Shown here: positions 10,455 to 23,300 of the stretch, in pieces
Layout: each line of letters begins with the position of its first letter
Numbering within the stretch: position 1 is the first letter of the stretch
Source: Cryptomeria japonica
Taxonomy: Eukaryota; Streptophyta; Pinopsida; Cupressales; Cupressaceae
Assembly (NCBI RefSeq): GCF_030272615.1
Contig: NC_081415.1
Coordinates: forward strand, 508,142,873-508,206,872
Reading direction: 5' to 3'
DNA length: 64,000 nucleotides
Notes under the pieces: generated by a model
What the model saw: only the letters and a program-made list of their open reading frames with translations
Told to the model about the DNA's origin: nothing
Database searches by the model: none
Position numbers and translations under genes: made by a program

Positions 10455-13400
10455 CACACTAGCGAACATAAGGGACAAGTGTCATCACATAACTTGGTAT
10501 GGTTACCATGACAGACCTCCATAGGTTCCGACCCGGTTACCTTGGTAACCTATTCCGAACCTCCGACCCATCCAAGCCTCATGTGGACCCAACACATCCT
10601 TTCGCAAAGACAAGGTTGATGGTTTGCCATTTTAGTCCTTCTCACTGCATGTCGAATCTTTACTAGCACTCATTCCATGTGTAGACACAATTATCTTACT
10701 TAGTTTTTTCAATAACTAAACTCTCTAACATGTTATTAGGTTATCACTTATTTAGACACACTTTCGATGGGTTACCCAGCAACCACTTTGGGCACGACCC
10801 CCACTCGAAAGCCACTTTCTCATATGACACTAGACCATAAACAATCAAACTCCTAAAACCTAGGTATACACAAGGACAAACATACAAAGTTCAATACGGT
10901 AGGAATACCCACATGGACAAACAAGTCTTCATACGAGGTGCACTGACTGACGGTACTCTGACTAGAGACATGACCATCTATGGTCAACCACATACCAACA
11001 TTTCAACACTCGCATAAAGAACATGACTGGATACAAAAACCATCACATGAAAATATTCAATACTCGAGATCAAAGACATAAGGAGGTACCCAAATCAACA
11101 TACAACAATATTTAACAATCACAATCAAAGACTTGCCATTTCTTAATCAAATGTGAATACAAGAAATCAAACATGCATAGGCATAAATCGAAAATGACAA
11201 TATTTTTCCATATTGTTTAAACACTACAATCGATCCAGTTTTCTATTTGTTCTAATTTGATTGTGAATTGTCTACCTTGTCTAGGTACATGTCGCTCATG
11301 GTTTACTAACTCACTATAGTTCGTTTTGCATCATACAATAATTTAAATACTTCATCATGAGTTTCCAAACCAAAATCACATGAATATAATTATAATATAT
11401 GCAGAACACACAATGATATAAAATCAATTATTCATTAAATCAACTAAAAAATATGATATTCTTTTTTTCAAATTAAAACATTATTCCATACTGATTCAAA
11501 AACAATTTCTCAAAACTTATCGTTTCCAAAACCAGGTTACACTTTTCAGATTAAGGAAATATACATTTGAAGAAACTAAAATAGATAAACATTCCCCAAA
11601 TTAACAAAATATTTATTTGTGTATATTTCAAATATAAAAACTAATATATATATATATATATATATATGAATATCAATTAATGTATATTTACTATTATACA
11701 TTTAATTAATAATAAACTAATCATCAATTATTATTTAATGACTTGAATTAAATAATAACTAAAATTTTATTTAAAATATAAATATTATTATATTAATATT
11801 TTTTTTAACAAAAAAAAATACAAAAACATAAACAATGGGATATCTAATCCACGTGGGCCCCCTCCCTTTTCCACGGGATCCCCTTGGCAGCGCACGCTAC
11901 CATTGGTAGCGCTGCTACCAAATGGTAGCAACCTGTTACCTTTGGTAGTGCTGCTACCACTTGGTAGCAGATCACTACCTTGGGTAGCAGGTAGCAACAA
12001 CCTTGCTACCTCCCCGCGTGGTAGGGTTTTTCTTGCCACGTGGGGAGGGTCAGCATTTTTTATTTTTTTTTATAACTTTTTAAAATATGAAAACCTCAAT
12101 TTTAAAACACAGTCTCAGACTGAGACAAACAATTTCCAAAGTACCCATGATATTCAAAATAATAATTTGTTTTGGAATAACCTCCCAGAATAGACAAATT
12201 TTTCCAACCAAAATTATATTTAGGCAAAGAATCATTTCTCACAAACTTATTCAACCAATTTGCCAAACCCCAAACTAATTTCCAATATAAAACTTAAATC
12301 TAAGAACATCCAATGGAGATTTAAACAAGAATTCATCATGAACAACCAACCCCAATATTTGGTTTTAGAAAATTAATCCGAGCAACCAAAATTAAATCTA
12401 GAGGTTGGGAAATAAGCGAGGGTTTGGGTTTGTGATTTAACTACCACTCTTTCATTTTCCACAAAATATAAGAGATTATCCATAAACACAACCAGATTTC
12501 TTCCAAAAAAACCAAACAATCTTTATTAAACAAAGAAATCAAAGATACAAACAAGAATCCTACCTCATTTAGCAATCCTGGGAAAGATTTGATGAAGAGA
12601 CCAACCTGCAAGCTCAAGAAATCTTTCTTCCCCTAAAATGCCCAAAATTTCTCCAAAAATCATTCTCCAAAAATATTTTTCCAAAAATAACTCTTTAAAA
12701 AAAATAATCCTCTAAAAATATTTTCCAAACCTAGGTTAAATGGAAAAAATTTGACCAATTTTTTTCTTTTTAATTTAAAATATTTTTTGTCAATTAAAAT
12801 AAAAAATCATTCTTTTCAAACAAATCAAATATACTAAACTTGTTTTTCTTTTAAAAAATAATTTTCTCAATTGATTGAAACTAACATTTCTATTTCAAAA
12901 TGTCAAAGAGGGTAAATTATTTCTATTTGGAATAAAATTTAATCTTTCCTTTCAAAATGCATGAATTGAATAAATTCATCATTTAAAATTGACCATTTAA
13001 TCGAACTTGCTACAAACATGAATAGAGCAATTCTAATTAATGATTAATTACTCAATTTTACCACACACAACCCAAGAAAGCCAACCAGATACACGACCCG
13101 CATAGCCAAACAAAGGGAGACTGACGGATGACGCTCACTTGAGCACGACAAGGGTAAAACGATGATCTTACGACCACCTAATCCAATCTCTAAGTACCAA
13201 AGAGGTACACTCAAACCTGCGAATCCAGGCAGAGATGAACCTTGTACCTATGCGGTACTGCACCTTCAATCTCCTACAACCATGAACCACACATGTATAC
13301 ATATATTTAATGAAAGTGCTAGCCCGAGATTAATAACACGAATCAGGAGAATAAATAAACTTACATAAGAATCGATGTGAAAGCACATTAACAGGTATTC

Positions 13401-13494
13401 ACAATAATCATAATATCTGACTATAACATTACATTATGGTAAACTAACCAAGGTCAAATCGAGATTATAATCTAATTAGGGCAGGGGTACTACA
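10455..13494 (-). repeat. Ty3/gypsy-type LTR, minus orientation (same superfamily as the LTRs at 35136 and 39820)
   Basis: The right boundary at 13494 (tactaca) is the inverse of the LTR start tgtagtacccc seen at 35136, 39820 and 55120. About 13210-13240 is the inverse of the 'caggtacaa...gtttgagtgt' block. About 11880-12025 holds the GGTAGCAG array. About 10460-10830 is the inverse of the 'agtggctttcgag...acctatggagg' block found at about 38270-38590, 49090-49410 and 57775-58085. The LTR end could not be placed; it lies below 10455, possibly overlapping the inverted repeat. Open frames here, such as 11788-12193 on both strands, are LTR sequence. Confidence 0.7.
11880..12025. repeat. array of short palindromic GGTAGC/GCTACC units in LTR
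   Basis: At least eight copies of ggtagc or gctacc alternate with short spacers, giving stacked short inverted repeats. GC content is clearly above the flanks. The same kind of array sits at the equivalent place in the gypsy LTRs at about 48240-48430 and 56845-57075. Confidence 0.8.
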
Positions 13495-13509
13495 TCCTCT
13501 CCCCTAGGT
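13495..13509 (-). other. polypurine tract next to the minus-strand LTR
   Basis: On the minus strand the tract reads acctaggggagagga and directly precedes the LTR start tgtagtacccc. The complete gypsy element has an analogous tract at 55105-55119. It marks the LTR at 10455-13494 as a 3' LTR, so the internal region should lie to the right on the minus strand. Confidence 0.75.
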
Positions 13510-15317
13510 TTCGACTTACTCCTGGAAGTCGTAAGGCTAGACGAAAAAACATGCAGCACCCATTAGCCTTGAAACTCATTTAAGAAAAATCAAATTGCAC
13601 ATACGAATCTTTTCACAACTAAATGAAACACTATTGCTAAATCCTCTATGAATGCCATTATCCATTGGTAAGTTACATCTAAATCCATACATTTCTTAAA
13701 ATATTCTAGGAACTATCTATTATCATAGCAGAGAAACAAGAATCTTCTTCCTTTCATCACACCAAATTAAAACATTAATAGAGGTAAACAACAATTATCA
13801 TACTAATCTACCAAATATGACAAGACAACATGCCATCATGATCAATTTCTTTTACCAATCCATCCTCTTCATATAAATTTATCGCATAGAACTAACTTCA
13901 AATTTCAAATTCTACAGCCAAGTTAAGTTTCATGGAATAAGAGAAACATATAGAACACATTTGTTTACACTTGCCAGGCATATAAAAATCTTTCCAATGA
14001 CTATGTCCCATAGCATAGTGACAAGATAACATAATTTACTCCATGATTACACATAATAACCAACCACATAACAGGAATGGACAACTCAAAAGGCCACATG
14101 TGAGCATGTCTAATGCTCGGTCATAGGTAATATGCACGATCAACATCCCTATGCCTGATCTCAGAACAAATAACATGATCACAAATATCCAACATCTCAC
14201 TCAAGGGCTTGATGGTGCTAGGGCACACCATAGCGGTGCTACCTTCCATACAAGACCCTCATGAACATCCCTTGTTGCATAAGGTGGTTAGCCTCCAAGA
14301 GATAGTCACCACACATAGGTAGGTAGTGGTTCCTAGCTGTATCACATCCTCATATACCCCCATCCTCAAGGTTCCCTACGTCTACTTCCTTGTATACACT
14401 CAACCAAGACCGTCTCAAACTTCCTTGGAGAGGAATTCACATTTCAACACAAGAACAACATATGAAAACAATAAGGATAAACCAATTTAGCCACCAAATA
14501 CAGATGAATAAAGATATTAAATCATCAATTCCAATTGTAAGGCAAGAAAAATTTGGAATTGCAACACCAAATCAAGTATGCAAAAGATCGCAAGATCATG
14601 GCTAAACCTTCAAAGTCAAAATATAATAAATTGCTGGTCCACATAAGAAATAAATAAGAATATCACAATTGCACATAACATCACTATGTGACTAACATCT
14701 AGCCACCAATGAGGAAGGAGAGAACAATCATCTAGCTATCGCAGTAGCTGATCATGTGGTGTGGCCTAGTCACACATCCACATGACATGGTAGTGGGCAC
14801 CTCGACATCACCCCATATCACGTCGTCACACGACATGGCAATACTCCAAGCGGAAAAGACACACAATAGATGTATCCCGCATGGTAGTGTACCTGACAGA
14901 AGAAGGCACGCATAGGTCACATCCCGCATAGCGACGTACCTCTCAAGATACTGTCGTAAGCCAACAGTATCCATGGCTAAGGTCCACCCACATGTATACC
15001 AACGCCTGCTATTTGGCAGCTCATGTGGAAATATAACATACCCTTCATGAAGAAAAGGCAAAAAGATCCTCCAAGATACACCATCACTATGCTCAAGAAC
15101 TACCATCAAAATGCTCAATAAAGGAGAGGAATAGGTTGGCACACATAAACCTTATAAATTGGTTCATCAAAAAGGGAAAGCATTGAGTACACCTTTCATA
15201 TAGTTTCATTATATAACTATATTTTTCTTCGAAATAGAGAAGCTAAAGTCTCTTCGCGCCGACATTACTTGTACGTTGATCCATACTATTCAAGGAACGG
15301 TGACTTCTAATACTACC
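13510..15317 (-). other. non-coding internal region of a minus-strand gypsy-type element (possibly a LARD)
   Basis: This follows directly from the polypurine tract on the minus strand, so it should be retrotransposon interior, yet no gag or pol motif is visible in any frame. The 136-residue minus open frame at 14732-15142 has no family features I recognise. A non-autonomous large retrotransposon derivative is the simplest reading. No matching 5' LTR or primer site was found. Confidence 0.4.
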
Positions 15318-15727
15318 TCTTAACATACTGAATTACCAACAACTCATGGTTTGGTACTCAGTAGGGTAACAAATAAACAACATCACATAAACAGTATGGT
15401 TTCCCATACTCATAAGTAAACATATCCTCCATGGTTGATTACTTCACCAACCCATGGACACTTAAAGCAAGCACGAGTTTCTTACAATACACAACGAAAG
15501 CACCAGTACTGGTTTATTAACATTTACGGGAGTACCTTTCAATACACTATCATCTACTCAAAGAAGGTTTTAATTATGCTTCCCACATGAATAAATGAAT
15601 AAAATTATTCTAGATGCAAGTACTGAAATTCTTTACAATTCAAAATTACAAAAGGAAGTAACTCCATTCCTCTATCTTTCACTAACTCCACTAAGCACTC
15701 GTATTCACATTACTAAACATGCAAATT
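15318..15727. repeat. right copy of the ~400-bp inverted repeat
   Basis: Inverted mate of 9861-10252. It runs from aacatactgaattaccaac to cactaactccactaagc. Non-coding. Confidence 0.8.
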
Positions 15728-17024
15728 TCCTTTCCAAAGCACAAGACTTCCATCTTTCAATATGAAGCCAAAGTGAAAAAATACAATTTCTTATGCTTTA
15801 TATACATTCTATTTAAATCAATTCATCCTTTAGTAGTATTCTAAAAAATCTTATAATCTAAGTAAAAAGAAGGGAAAGAGAGCTTGATAGTCAATCCATT
15901 TCATACATAAGCACAAAATCAACAAGATCACACAACATGATAAAAGTTTCTCTATATATGCCTATCATCTTAATTGAACGGTTTTCGTTTCACTACCATT
16001 TTAGAAGAATGCCTATTAGCCTAGCATGGCGTCTCCAAATATTATGATTGCAAAAGAATGTCCTAATTTTCCAAACAAAAGAAATCAAGACAAACAATCT
16101 TTTCGCTCATGGAAGACCTCTTGCGAACAATCACTACTCTTAATTAATACGAAACATATTATAATTTGCAACCTTTTATTGAAAAATGAAAGTACAATAA
16201 GAAGGTAAACGAGAAACTATCAACTAAGTAATACATATTTATGCATGCACATCAAACAAACTTTTTAATTGCACTTTCTATTCATACTAAGTTAATTATA
16301 AATATCCAAAAGCAAGTTCAATGTAGCATTGTTAAAGTAGGTCCTCATTTGAGTTAGTATTATGAAACACATAATGAAATCTTTCATGGAACACATCAAC
16401 ACACTCTTAGCCACTATATAACATGATCCCTTTCATACATCTTATTACAAACAAGGCAATTTCACATAACTATTCGCACATTACCTAAGATAGAAATTCC
16501 ATTATGTTACTCTTACAACACACATGGTGAATTCCTTTATGGAAACATACAATTTCCTCCCAATAACCATCATGATCTTTAAAACCCATAGCCCTCTTAT
16601 TATCTAAAATCACAGAAGAATCATTAGGCTCACACAAGGGTTCAAGAAGTCACAACCTTTCTCTCACAATAAGAAAACTCACATAAGTGATAAATACACG
16701 TATAACAAACATTTTAATTTCTAGAGAGGAAGAGGAGGAATGATGATAATCATTCAGTTCGCTACATACAACACTCAACATCTACCATACAAGTCCTTCA
16801 AATTAACAACACCAAGCTAGATCATAATCTTAATACAAGCACATTTCATACTTTCATATTCAAAACAAACATTGACCAACCCATTGGTTAGTCTAAAGAG
16901 TACAACAATAAAAAAGGGAGGTACATATGACTCTCTCTCTGAATAAGAGTAATCATAGACCAAGATATCAATAAGCAAACAAAGCACATCAAAGATGAGT
17001 ACTGATAACCTTGTATCCATAGAA
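15728..17024. other. non-coding, nothing recognised
   Basis: A-rich plus strand without domain-like open frames. It may continue the non-coding retrotransposon interior up to the junction with the plus-strand pol fragment at about 17025. Confidence 0.35.
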
Positions 17025-19200
17025 ATGGTTGATAAGTTAGTCTTGACAAAAACAAGACATCCAACTCCCTATTAGGTGTCCTGGTTGCAAAAAAGGACAT
17101 CAAGTATTGGTAAATGAATAGTGCCAAGTGGAGTTTCAAATAGGGAGCTACAAAGATCAGGTAATATGTGATGTTATGCCAATGGATATTTGTCATGTCC
17201 TTTTAGGTAGGCCTTGGTAGTTTGATAGAAGGACAATTCATGATGGGAGAAGTAACACATATACTTTTGATATGGATGGAAAAAAGAACACACTCATACC
17301 TCTTAAGGATGAAAATGCAGCTGAGGAGGGCAATCCTAAAGTGTTGATGGTAAGTGAAAAGGAATTTTTCCATCAAATCAGAGATGAGGAGTTAAGTTTT
17401 GCATTAATTGGTAAGCCAAGGGTAGTCATTACTAGCACAAAGTTGATTGATCTGCCTGAAGAAATTCAAGATTTGTTGAATGAATTTGTTGATATTGTTG
17501 TGGATGACTTACCCAATGAATTACCTCTAGTGAGAAGTAGTAGTCATCATATAGATCTTATTCCAAGAGCCAATTTACCGAACAAAGCGACTTCTAGGAT
17601 GACTCCAAAATAAAATGAGGAAATAAAAAATCATGTGCAAGAATTATTGGATAAATGACTAGTAATAGAAAGTTTGAGTCCTTGTGTTGTTCCAACAGTG
17701 TTGAGTTTGAAGAAGGATGGAAGTTGGAGAATGTGTACTGACTCTAGAGCCATCAAAAAACTCACCATCAAGTATAGATTGATGATTTGTTTGATTGTCT
17801 AAGTGGTGCAAAATATTTCTCTAAGATAGATTTAAAAAGTGGATATGATCAGATAAGAATCAAAGAGGTGGTGAGTGGAAAACTGCATTCAAGACAAATG
17901 ATGGGCTCTATGAATGGCTAGTTATGCCATTTGGGTTAACAAATGCCCCAAGAACCTTCATGAGGCTCATGAATGAGGTACTAAAAGAGTTCACAGGTAA
18001 ATTTGTCATTGTTTACCTAGATGATATTATAGTTTACAGTTAGTAAAAATAAGAGCACCTTAGACATCATAGAATGGTTTTGAATAAGTTGCACAAAGAG
18101 AAATTATTGATTAATCTTAAAAATGCACTTTCTTGAAGATAGAGTTGATCTACCTAGGATTTTTTGTGTCACAAGAAGGTTTGAAGACGGACAAGGAAAA
18201 GGTCAAAACCATAATAGATTGGCCTACTCCAAGGAATGTCTTCGAGTTTAGAAGTTTTTATGGTCTAGCTAGCTTTTATAGGAAGTTTATAAGCAACTTC
18301 ACTAGAATTTATGTTCCAATTGTGGAAACAATAAAAGGAGATAAAAAGCTCTTCCAGTGGACTAAGGAAGCTAAGATAAGCTTTCGGTTATTGAAGGAAA
18401 AGATTATAGAACAACCTATTCTAGCTTTTCCCGATTTCAACAAACTTTTCCAAGTGGAATGTGATGATAGCGAGACTGCTATAGGTTTTGTCCTAAGTCA
18501 AGAAGGTAAGCCAATTGCTTACCACAATGAGAAACTCAATGATGCCAAAAAGAAGTATTTGTCATATGACAAAGAATTTTATGCCCTTGTCTAGGCTTTG
18601 AAGAAATGGAGACATTATCTAATGCCTAAGGAATTTGTTTTGTACACTAATAACCATGCCTTACAATTTATTAGCAACCAAACTAAATTAAATCAAAGGC
18701 ATGTAAAATGGGTTGAGTTTTTACAAAACAAACTGGTTATCAAGTATACAAGTGGACAACCCAACAAAGTTGCAAATGGATTAAGTAGGAGAACTCTTAT
18801 TATCCAGGAATCTAAGGTGGAAATCTTGGGATTTGATGTCTTGAAAGACATGTACAAAGAGGAATCAGATTTCGGATAGGCTTATGCAACATGTGAAGAT
18901 CCTATAAGTAAAGATGGGAGTCCATGGATGGATTACATGATTCAAGAAGGGCTACTGTTCAAAGTAAGTAAGCTATGCATTCCCAAATGTTCAATGAGAG
19001 AGAATCTACTAAAAGAAAAACATTGTGGCAGTTTGGCAAGACATTTTGGGCAAAACAAAACACTTGCTCAGTTGAATACATACTATTTTTGTCCAGGAAT
19101 GCAAGCTGATGTGAAAAGGTTTGTTGAAAGATGTAGGATATGCCAACATGCTAAGGGAAGAAGTCAAAACACAGGATTATATCAACCCTTGCCAGGACCG
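17025..19200 (+). pseudogene. Ty3/gypsy pol fragment: protease end, reverse transcriptase, RNase H, integrase zinc finger
   Basis: In order, the fragment shows the end of a gypsy protease region (the frame giving LLGRPW then FDRRTIHDGR, about 17190-17250); an RT lead-in (17272-17613, SSHHIDLIPRANLPNKA); the RT core with the catalytic YLDDIIVYS near 18016-18042; RT thumb and RNase H (18133-18879, with YLGFFVSQEGLKTDKEKV, YDKEFYALV, then HVKWVEFLQN); and the integrase HHCC finger (18928-19203, ending CRICQHAKG). RNA would be reverse-transcribed by the RT and RNase H pair. Frameshifts, a deletion just after [16 protein letters not shown] and several stops break it. It ends abruptly at 19200, so the integrase core, 3' LTR and 5' parts are missing. 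Confidence 0.85.
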
Positions 19201-19562
19201 TGAGGGAGATGAGGAAAAGGGTTGAGCATCAGGATGTTGCTGGCAAGCAGGAGGGTTGTGTGGTACCTGGTTGATGGTCCATGGATGGGCGCTAACGAAT
19301 TGATAAGGAAACTTTTTTGTAATGTTAAAAATCAAACTCCTAGATAGGCGATATATAGGTGGTTAGTTTAGTTATATATGGAATTCTTTGTTTTTTGGAA
19401 GGCTAGATGTAGTTTTTTTGTGAATGCTTAGGTGGTGGGCTGTAGTTGGGAATGGTGGTTTTTTCTAGTTTAGCATAGAAGGAAAATTTGATGTAAAATT
19501 TTTTTTCTATAATGAATATAATTGGTGTTGGCCCTACCCAACTATTTACTTACCAAAAAAAA
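19201..19562 (+). mobile_element. short A-tailed retroposed fragment (probable 5'-truncated LINE 3' end)
   Basis: It begins exactly where the gypsy fragment stops and ends in taccaaaaaaaatt at about 19550-19562. The G/T-rich sequence lacking long open frames, followed by an A-tail, resembles the 3' untranslated end of the plus-strand LINE C (31117-32665) in style. No target duplication was found. Confidence 0.4.
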
Positions 19563-19869
19563 TTAAATACATAAGAGATAATAAAATATTTATATAATAT
19601 GTTGTTATATTATCTTATATATATATTTATTAGTAAAAGTTGTAATTATATTGATAGAAATATCAAAGATTACATATAAGATAAAAAATGTGTTGCATCA
19701 CTTGTCCTACAAAAAGCAACACCAGAACAAGCCCTTACATAATATTACATTCGATTACTACTATACTTGGCATCTGCATAGATCTAGACTGACTACAAAC
19801 ATTATCCCTTGAACAAGATTACAAAAAGCCAAGCCATGGATTAACAAAAAGTCCCTTCTGAGATTTAAA

Positions 19870-20715
19870 CTCCTTACTGATTAGAGGATTCTCCCTTTCG
19901 TATGGCACAACTAACCCAATAATCCTCTTTCTTGAAATATGGTTTCTTCTTATTTTGCATTGTATCCCCTTCTTGCTCTTGTATTTCTCCTTCCCTTTCT
20001 CTTAGGTATTCTTTTATCCTTCTCCATCCATCCCGTGCTTCTGCTCTTCTGGTCTCTCTATCATCATCAACTCCTTAAAGCATGAAAGGTTGTAGAGGGG
20101 GAGTAACTTCTATGACATAGATACATTTCCCTCTAATGTTAATGAATCCCTCTCTGGGTCTTGCCATGGCTAAAAAGGAATTCAGTCCCTCCTTTCATTC
20201 TTCTTTCATGCATTCTCTCATCACCCATTTAGCATCCTCCTTTGTGCCAATCTCAAGGCACTAGGCTAGAAAAATGGATGCAATATCAACATTGGTTCTG
20301 AACTTGAAGGATGATTTCATGTACGCCTCCAAAAAGACATATACCATTCTTAGGAACATGGGATCATCTATTTTGAAAACATGCGTAATACTTTCTTCTA
20401 ATATCACACCTTTAAAGGTGCCTTGTTGCTTAGCTACCCCCAAGGAGAAGTTGGCCTCTATTACCCTGCACCTAAGCAAGTCATCTACTCCTCACTCTAC
20501 CTTCCAACGTCTCTGAACTTGCACCCAATGAATTTTGCTAAGAAGATAGCAGAGAGCAGAGACAACTTCTACTCGACACTTATACCACAAAATGAATAAG
20601 TGAACCCTTGTGACTTCTGCCTGGGAAAAAAGGTCGAGACACATGAAATCTTGTCCCCTTTTCAAGGTCTTCTAAGATTTCAAATACAAAGCGCATGATG
20701 AGGAGGTTCGGTTGT
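19870..20715 (-). pseudogene. conserved unknown coding stretch downstream of LINE A RNase H
   Basis: I do not recognise this protein. One frame continues from about 20715 to 19870 with stops at 20261 (TAG), 20195 (TGA) and 20075 (TAA) and at least two more upstream. Segments include WYKCRVEVVSALCYLLSKI, KFRTNVDIASIFLA, GTKEDAKWVMRECMKEE, KEGLNSFL and EVTPPLQPFML, then a charged tail. The middle part aligns by eye with 60590-60937 of LINE B: KFRTN with KYRVN, IFLA with VFLA, KEGLNSFL with LGGLNNVL, and PPLQPFML with PPRFPIL. That similarity across two decayed LINEs argues that this was a real protein. Its position after RNase H is odd for a plant LINE. It could be a C-terminal extension, a separate third ORF, or an older captured gene. 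Confidence 0.55.
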
Positions 20716-20794
20716 TTGTGAAAGTGGCAACGTCCTCACCCTGTAACCTTTTGCGAAATCCTTCAACTCATCACCTCCCATGCCTTTTCACATA

Positions 20795-21055
20795 CTACTT
20801 TGTGGTTTCAAAAGGGAAGTATTTGATATCATCCCACCAAGTTGGTTGTTCCTTAGTACGAGAGAAACTCCAATTCGATGCCATATCCGCCAACACATTT
20901 CCATCTCTTTTGATATGTGATAATTTGAAATTTGAAAACCTAAGGAGCCTATAGATTAACTTGATCCATTTGTTTAACTTCCAATTTTGAGCCTTCCTCG
21001 TCATAATTTTGAGCCTTCCTCATCATAATTGCTTGGATAATGATTTGGCTCCATT
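20795..21055 (-). pseudogene. LINE A RNase H, C-terminal half
   Basis: The frame at 20795-21004 reads FKLSHIKRDGNVLADMASN, the C-terminal active-site region of plant LINE-type RNase H, in which the aspartate of LAD is catalytic. The domain starts in the piece at 34272-34490 and was split by Copia-2, whose CCATT target duplication ends at 21055. A direct repeat of about 20 bases (cataattttgagccttcctc and its variant) is visible at 21000-21032. Confidence 0.8.
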
Positions 21056-21559
21056 TGTAGGGAAATACAAGAGTAGGAAAATGAAAAATAAATCCAAGTA
21101 AGTATGTTGATTGAAGTAATATTATGAAAGTAGAGAACAACTTGAGAGCAATTACCCAAAACTTGAAGAGGAGCCACAAGAGCTTTTGAAAGGGGAAAAG
21201 CAAAGAAAAACCCGTTATGTATTATGAATGAAGGAAAAGCCTAGAGAGAGAGAGAGAAGATCATTACAATGATATCCAAAGTGAAGAATGAAAGAAGAAG
21301 CATCTGTTAAATAGAGATGAGAAGAGGAGATACAAAGTAACTCCCAAATCTATGAATGCCACTATTCATAATACGTGTGTGCAAAGTGTCAACACCCTCT
21401 TAAAGAATATAAACTAATATTCCTTAATAAAGGAAAATAAAAGAATTGACTTTTCCTCGCACATGTACAAAAGGACAAATTACATTTAGGGATTCCAAAG
21501 GAATATCTCAAACTAAATACAAATAAACCTAAGCCAAGTAAAGATTAAATGTTCTAACA
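21056..21559 (-). repeat. Copia-2 3' LTR
   Basis: 504 bp, from tgtagggaaatac to gttctaaca. It keeps about 75 bases (about 21330-21410) that are missing from the 5' LTR, and carries a short GA run near 21246-21266. Confidence 0.9.
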
Positions 21560-21570
21560 CCCCCCTCAAG
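21560..21570 (-). other. Copia-2 polypurine tract
   Basis: Minus strand cttgagggggg directly precedes the 3' LTR start tgttagaac. Confidence 0.8.
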
Positions 21571-21585
21571 TTTTACTTGGGGAGT

Positions 21586-22906
21586 TTACATCAAACCCTT
21601 CAATGGGTTGCAAACCAAGATTTTTACAATGAAATTGGAACTTCTCTTTACAAAGCGGTTTTGTTCGAATATCGAGAACTTGATCTCTGCCCTTGCAATA
21701 TAGAAGTGAAAATTGTTTGTCTTCAATTTGTTCTCTAATAAAGTGGTGTTGAAGAGAAATATGTTTGGTCCTTGCATGAGAGATAAGATTCTCGGCCAAG
21801 GCAATGGCACTTTGATTGTCACAATAAAAAGGTGTTGGATCTTGTTTAGGTAGCCCCAAATCTTCAAGCAATCTTCTAAGCCATAAGTGCATCCTTTATA
21901 TTTAGCTTCGGTGGAACCAAGTGAAGTAGATTTTTGTTTTTTAGTATTCCAAGAAATGTCACTTGAACCAACAAAGAAACAATATCCACAAGTAGATTTC
22001 CCATCATTGGGATCTCCCCCTAGATCTGAATCAATAAATCCTTTTAAAATAGAGTCATATTTTTCATCATAAAATAAACCAACATTAAGAGTTCCTTTAA
22101 TATATCTCAAAATTCTTTTTACAACTTCAAAGTGAGTTTGTTGAGGTTTAGACGTAAATCTAGAAACTAAACCCACACTATAAGCAATATCTGGTCCAGT
22201 AAGTGTTAAATAATTTAAACTTCCAACTGGTTGTCTATATAAAGTAGCATCAACTAAAGGAGTATTCATATCAAGCATTAACTTTGTTCCTAATTCACAA
22301 GGAGTAGAAACATCATTACCATCATTCATTTTAAACTTGTCTAAAAGATCTTGAGCATATTTACTTTGAGATAGAAAAATACCATTACTTGTTTCCCAAA
22401 TTTGCATTCCCCAAAAATAATGTAAAAGTCCTAAATTAGTCATTTGAAACTTTTGATTAAGTTGAAACTTAATTTCATAAATAAAATTATTGGAAATTGA
22501 AGTTAGAATTAAATCATCTACATATAAAATAATAATCACAATGTCATCTTCACTATGCTTAATATATAAATTTGGATCATTTTTGCTTCTAATGAAACCT
22601 TGTGAAAGAAAGAATGCATTTATCTTAGAATACCATTCCCTAGGTGATTGTTTCAAACCATAAATTGATTTCTTTAACTTTCAAACTAAATGTTCATTAC
22701 CTTCGTTAACAAAACCTGGAGGTCGAGACATAAATTTCCTCACGTAAATATCCATTTAGAAAAACACTTTTAACATCCATTTGATGAATAGGCCAATTCA
22801 TATTAGAAGCTAAAGAAAGGACAAGTTTAATAGTAAGCATTTTAGCAACATGAGCAAAAGTTTCATTATAATCTAAGCCTTCAATTTGATAAAAAACCTC
22901 TAGCAA
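21586..22906 (-). pseudogene. Copia-2 reverse transcriptase and RNase H
   Basis: The RT begins within 22706-22906 (IKLVLSLASNMNWPIHQMDVKSVFLNGYL) and continues in 21586-22656. The catalytic motif YVDDLILT lies near 22500-22525. The GLLHYFWGMQI and GSLNYL motifs of copia RT follow, then RNase H with DSDLGGDPNDGKSTCGY and STEAKYKG. A second frame (21566-21892) completes RNase H with FYCDNQSAIALAENLISHARTKHI. At least two frameshifts (near 22660-22700 and 21890) and several substitutions leave it inactive. The role was to copy the element RNA into cDNA within virus-like particles. Confidence 0.88.
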
Positions 22907-23201
22907 CTAATCTAGCTTTAAACGCTGTAACTTCATTATTTGCATTCAATTTAGTTTTGTATAACCACTTACAAGAAACAATATTTTTACCTTGAGGTAA
23001 AGGAACTAAATCCCAAGTTTGATTAGCACGCAAAGTATCGTATTCTTCTTGCATATCTTTTTGCCAATGAGGTTAATTTTTAGCTTGCTCAAAAGAATTA
23101 TGATCATTTAAATTCATAATAGTAGACATCAAAGCATAATTACAATAATTTATTCTTCTAGCCTTAAGTTTATCCATTCTAGCTAAATAATCATCATTTT
23201 C
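22907..23201 (-). pseudogene. Copia-2 linker and RT N-terminus, degraded
   Basis: Broken minus-strand frames still contain EQAKN...HWQKDMQEEYDTL-like sequence (about 23090-23020), the usual lead-in to copia RT. Stops and small indels interrupt it. Confidence 0.55.
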
Positions 23202-23300
23202 TTAAACCAAAGTCTTAAACCATTTAGGCTTCCTTGTAGAAGTAATAGAATCATCACTAGAAGAAGAATCATTAGGAGTATAATTATTATGATCATCATC

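Noticed and set aside
11788-12193. Opposed open frames as possible genes
   Set aside because: They lie in the GGTAGCAG array of an LTR and lack domain features on either strand.
14732-15142. 136-residue minus-strand open frame as a gene
   Set aside because: No recognisable motif, no similarity to other frames in the window, and it lies in presumed non-coding retrotransposon interior.
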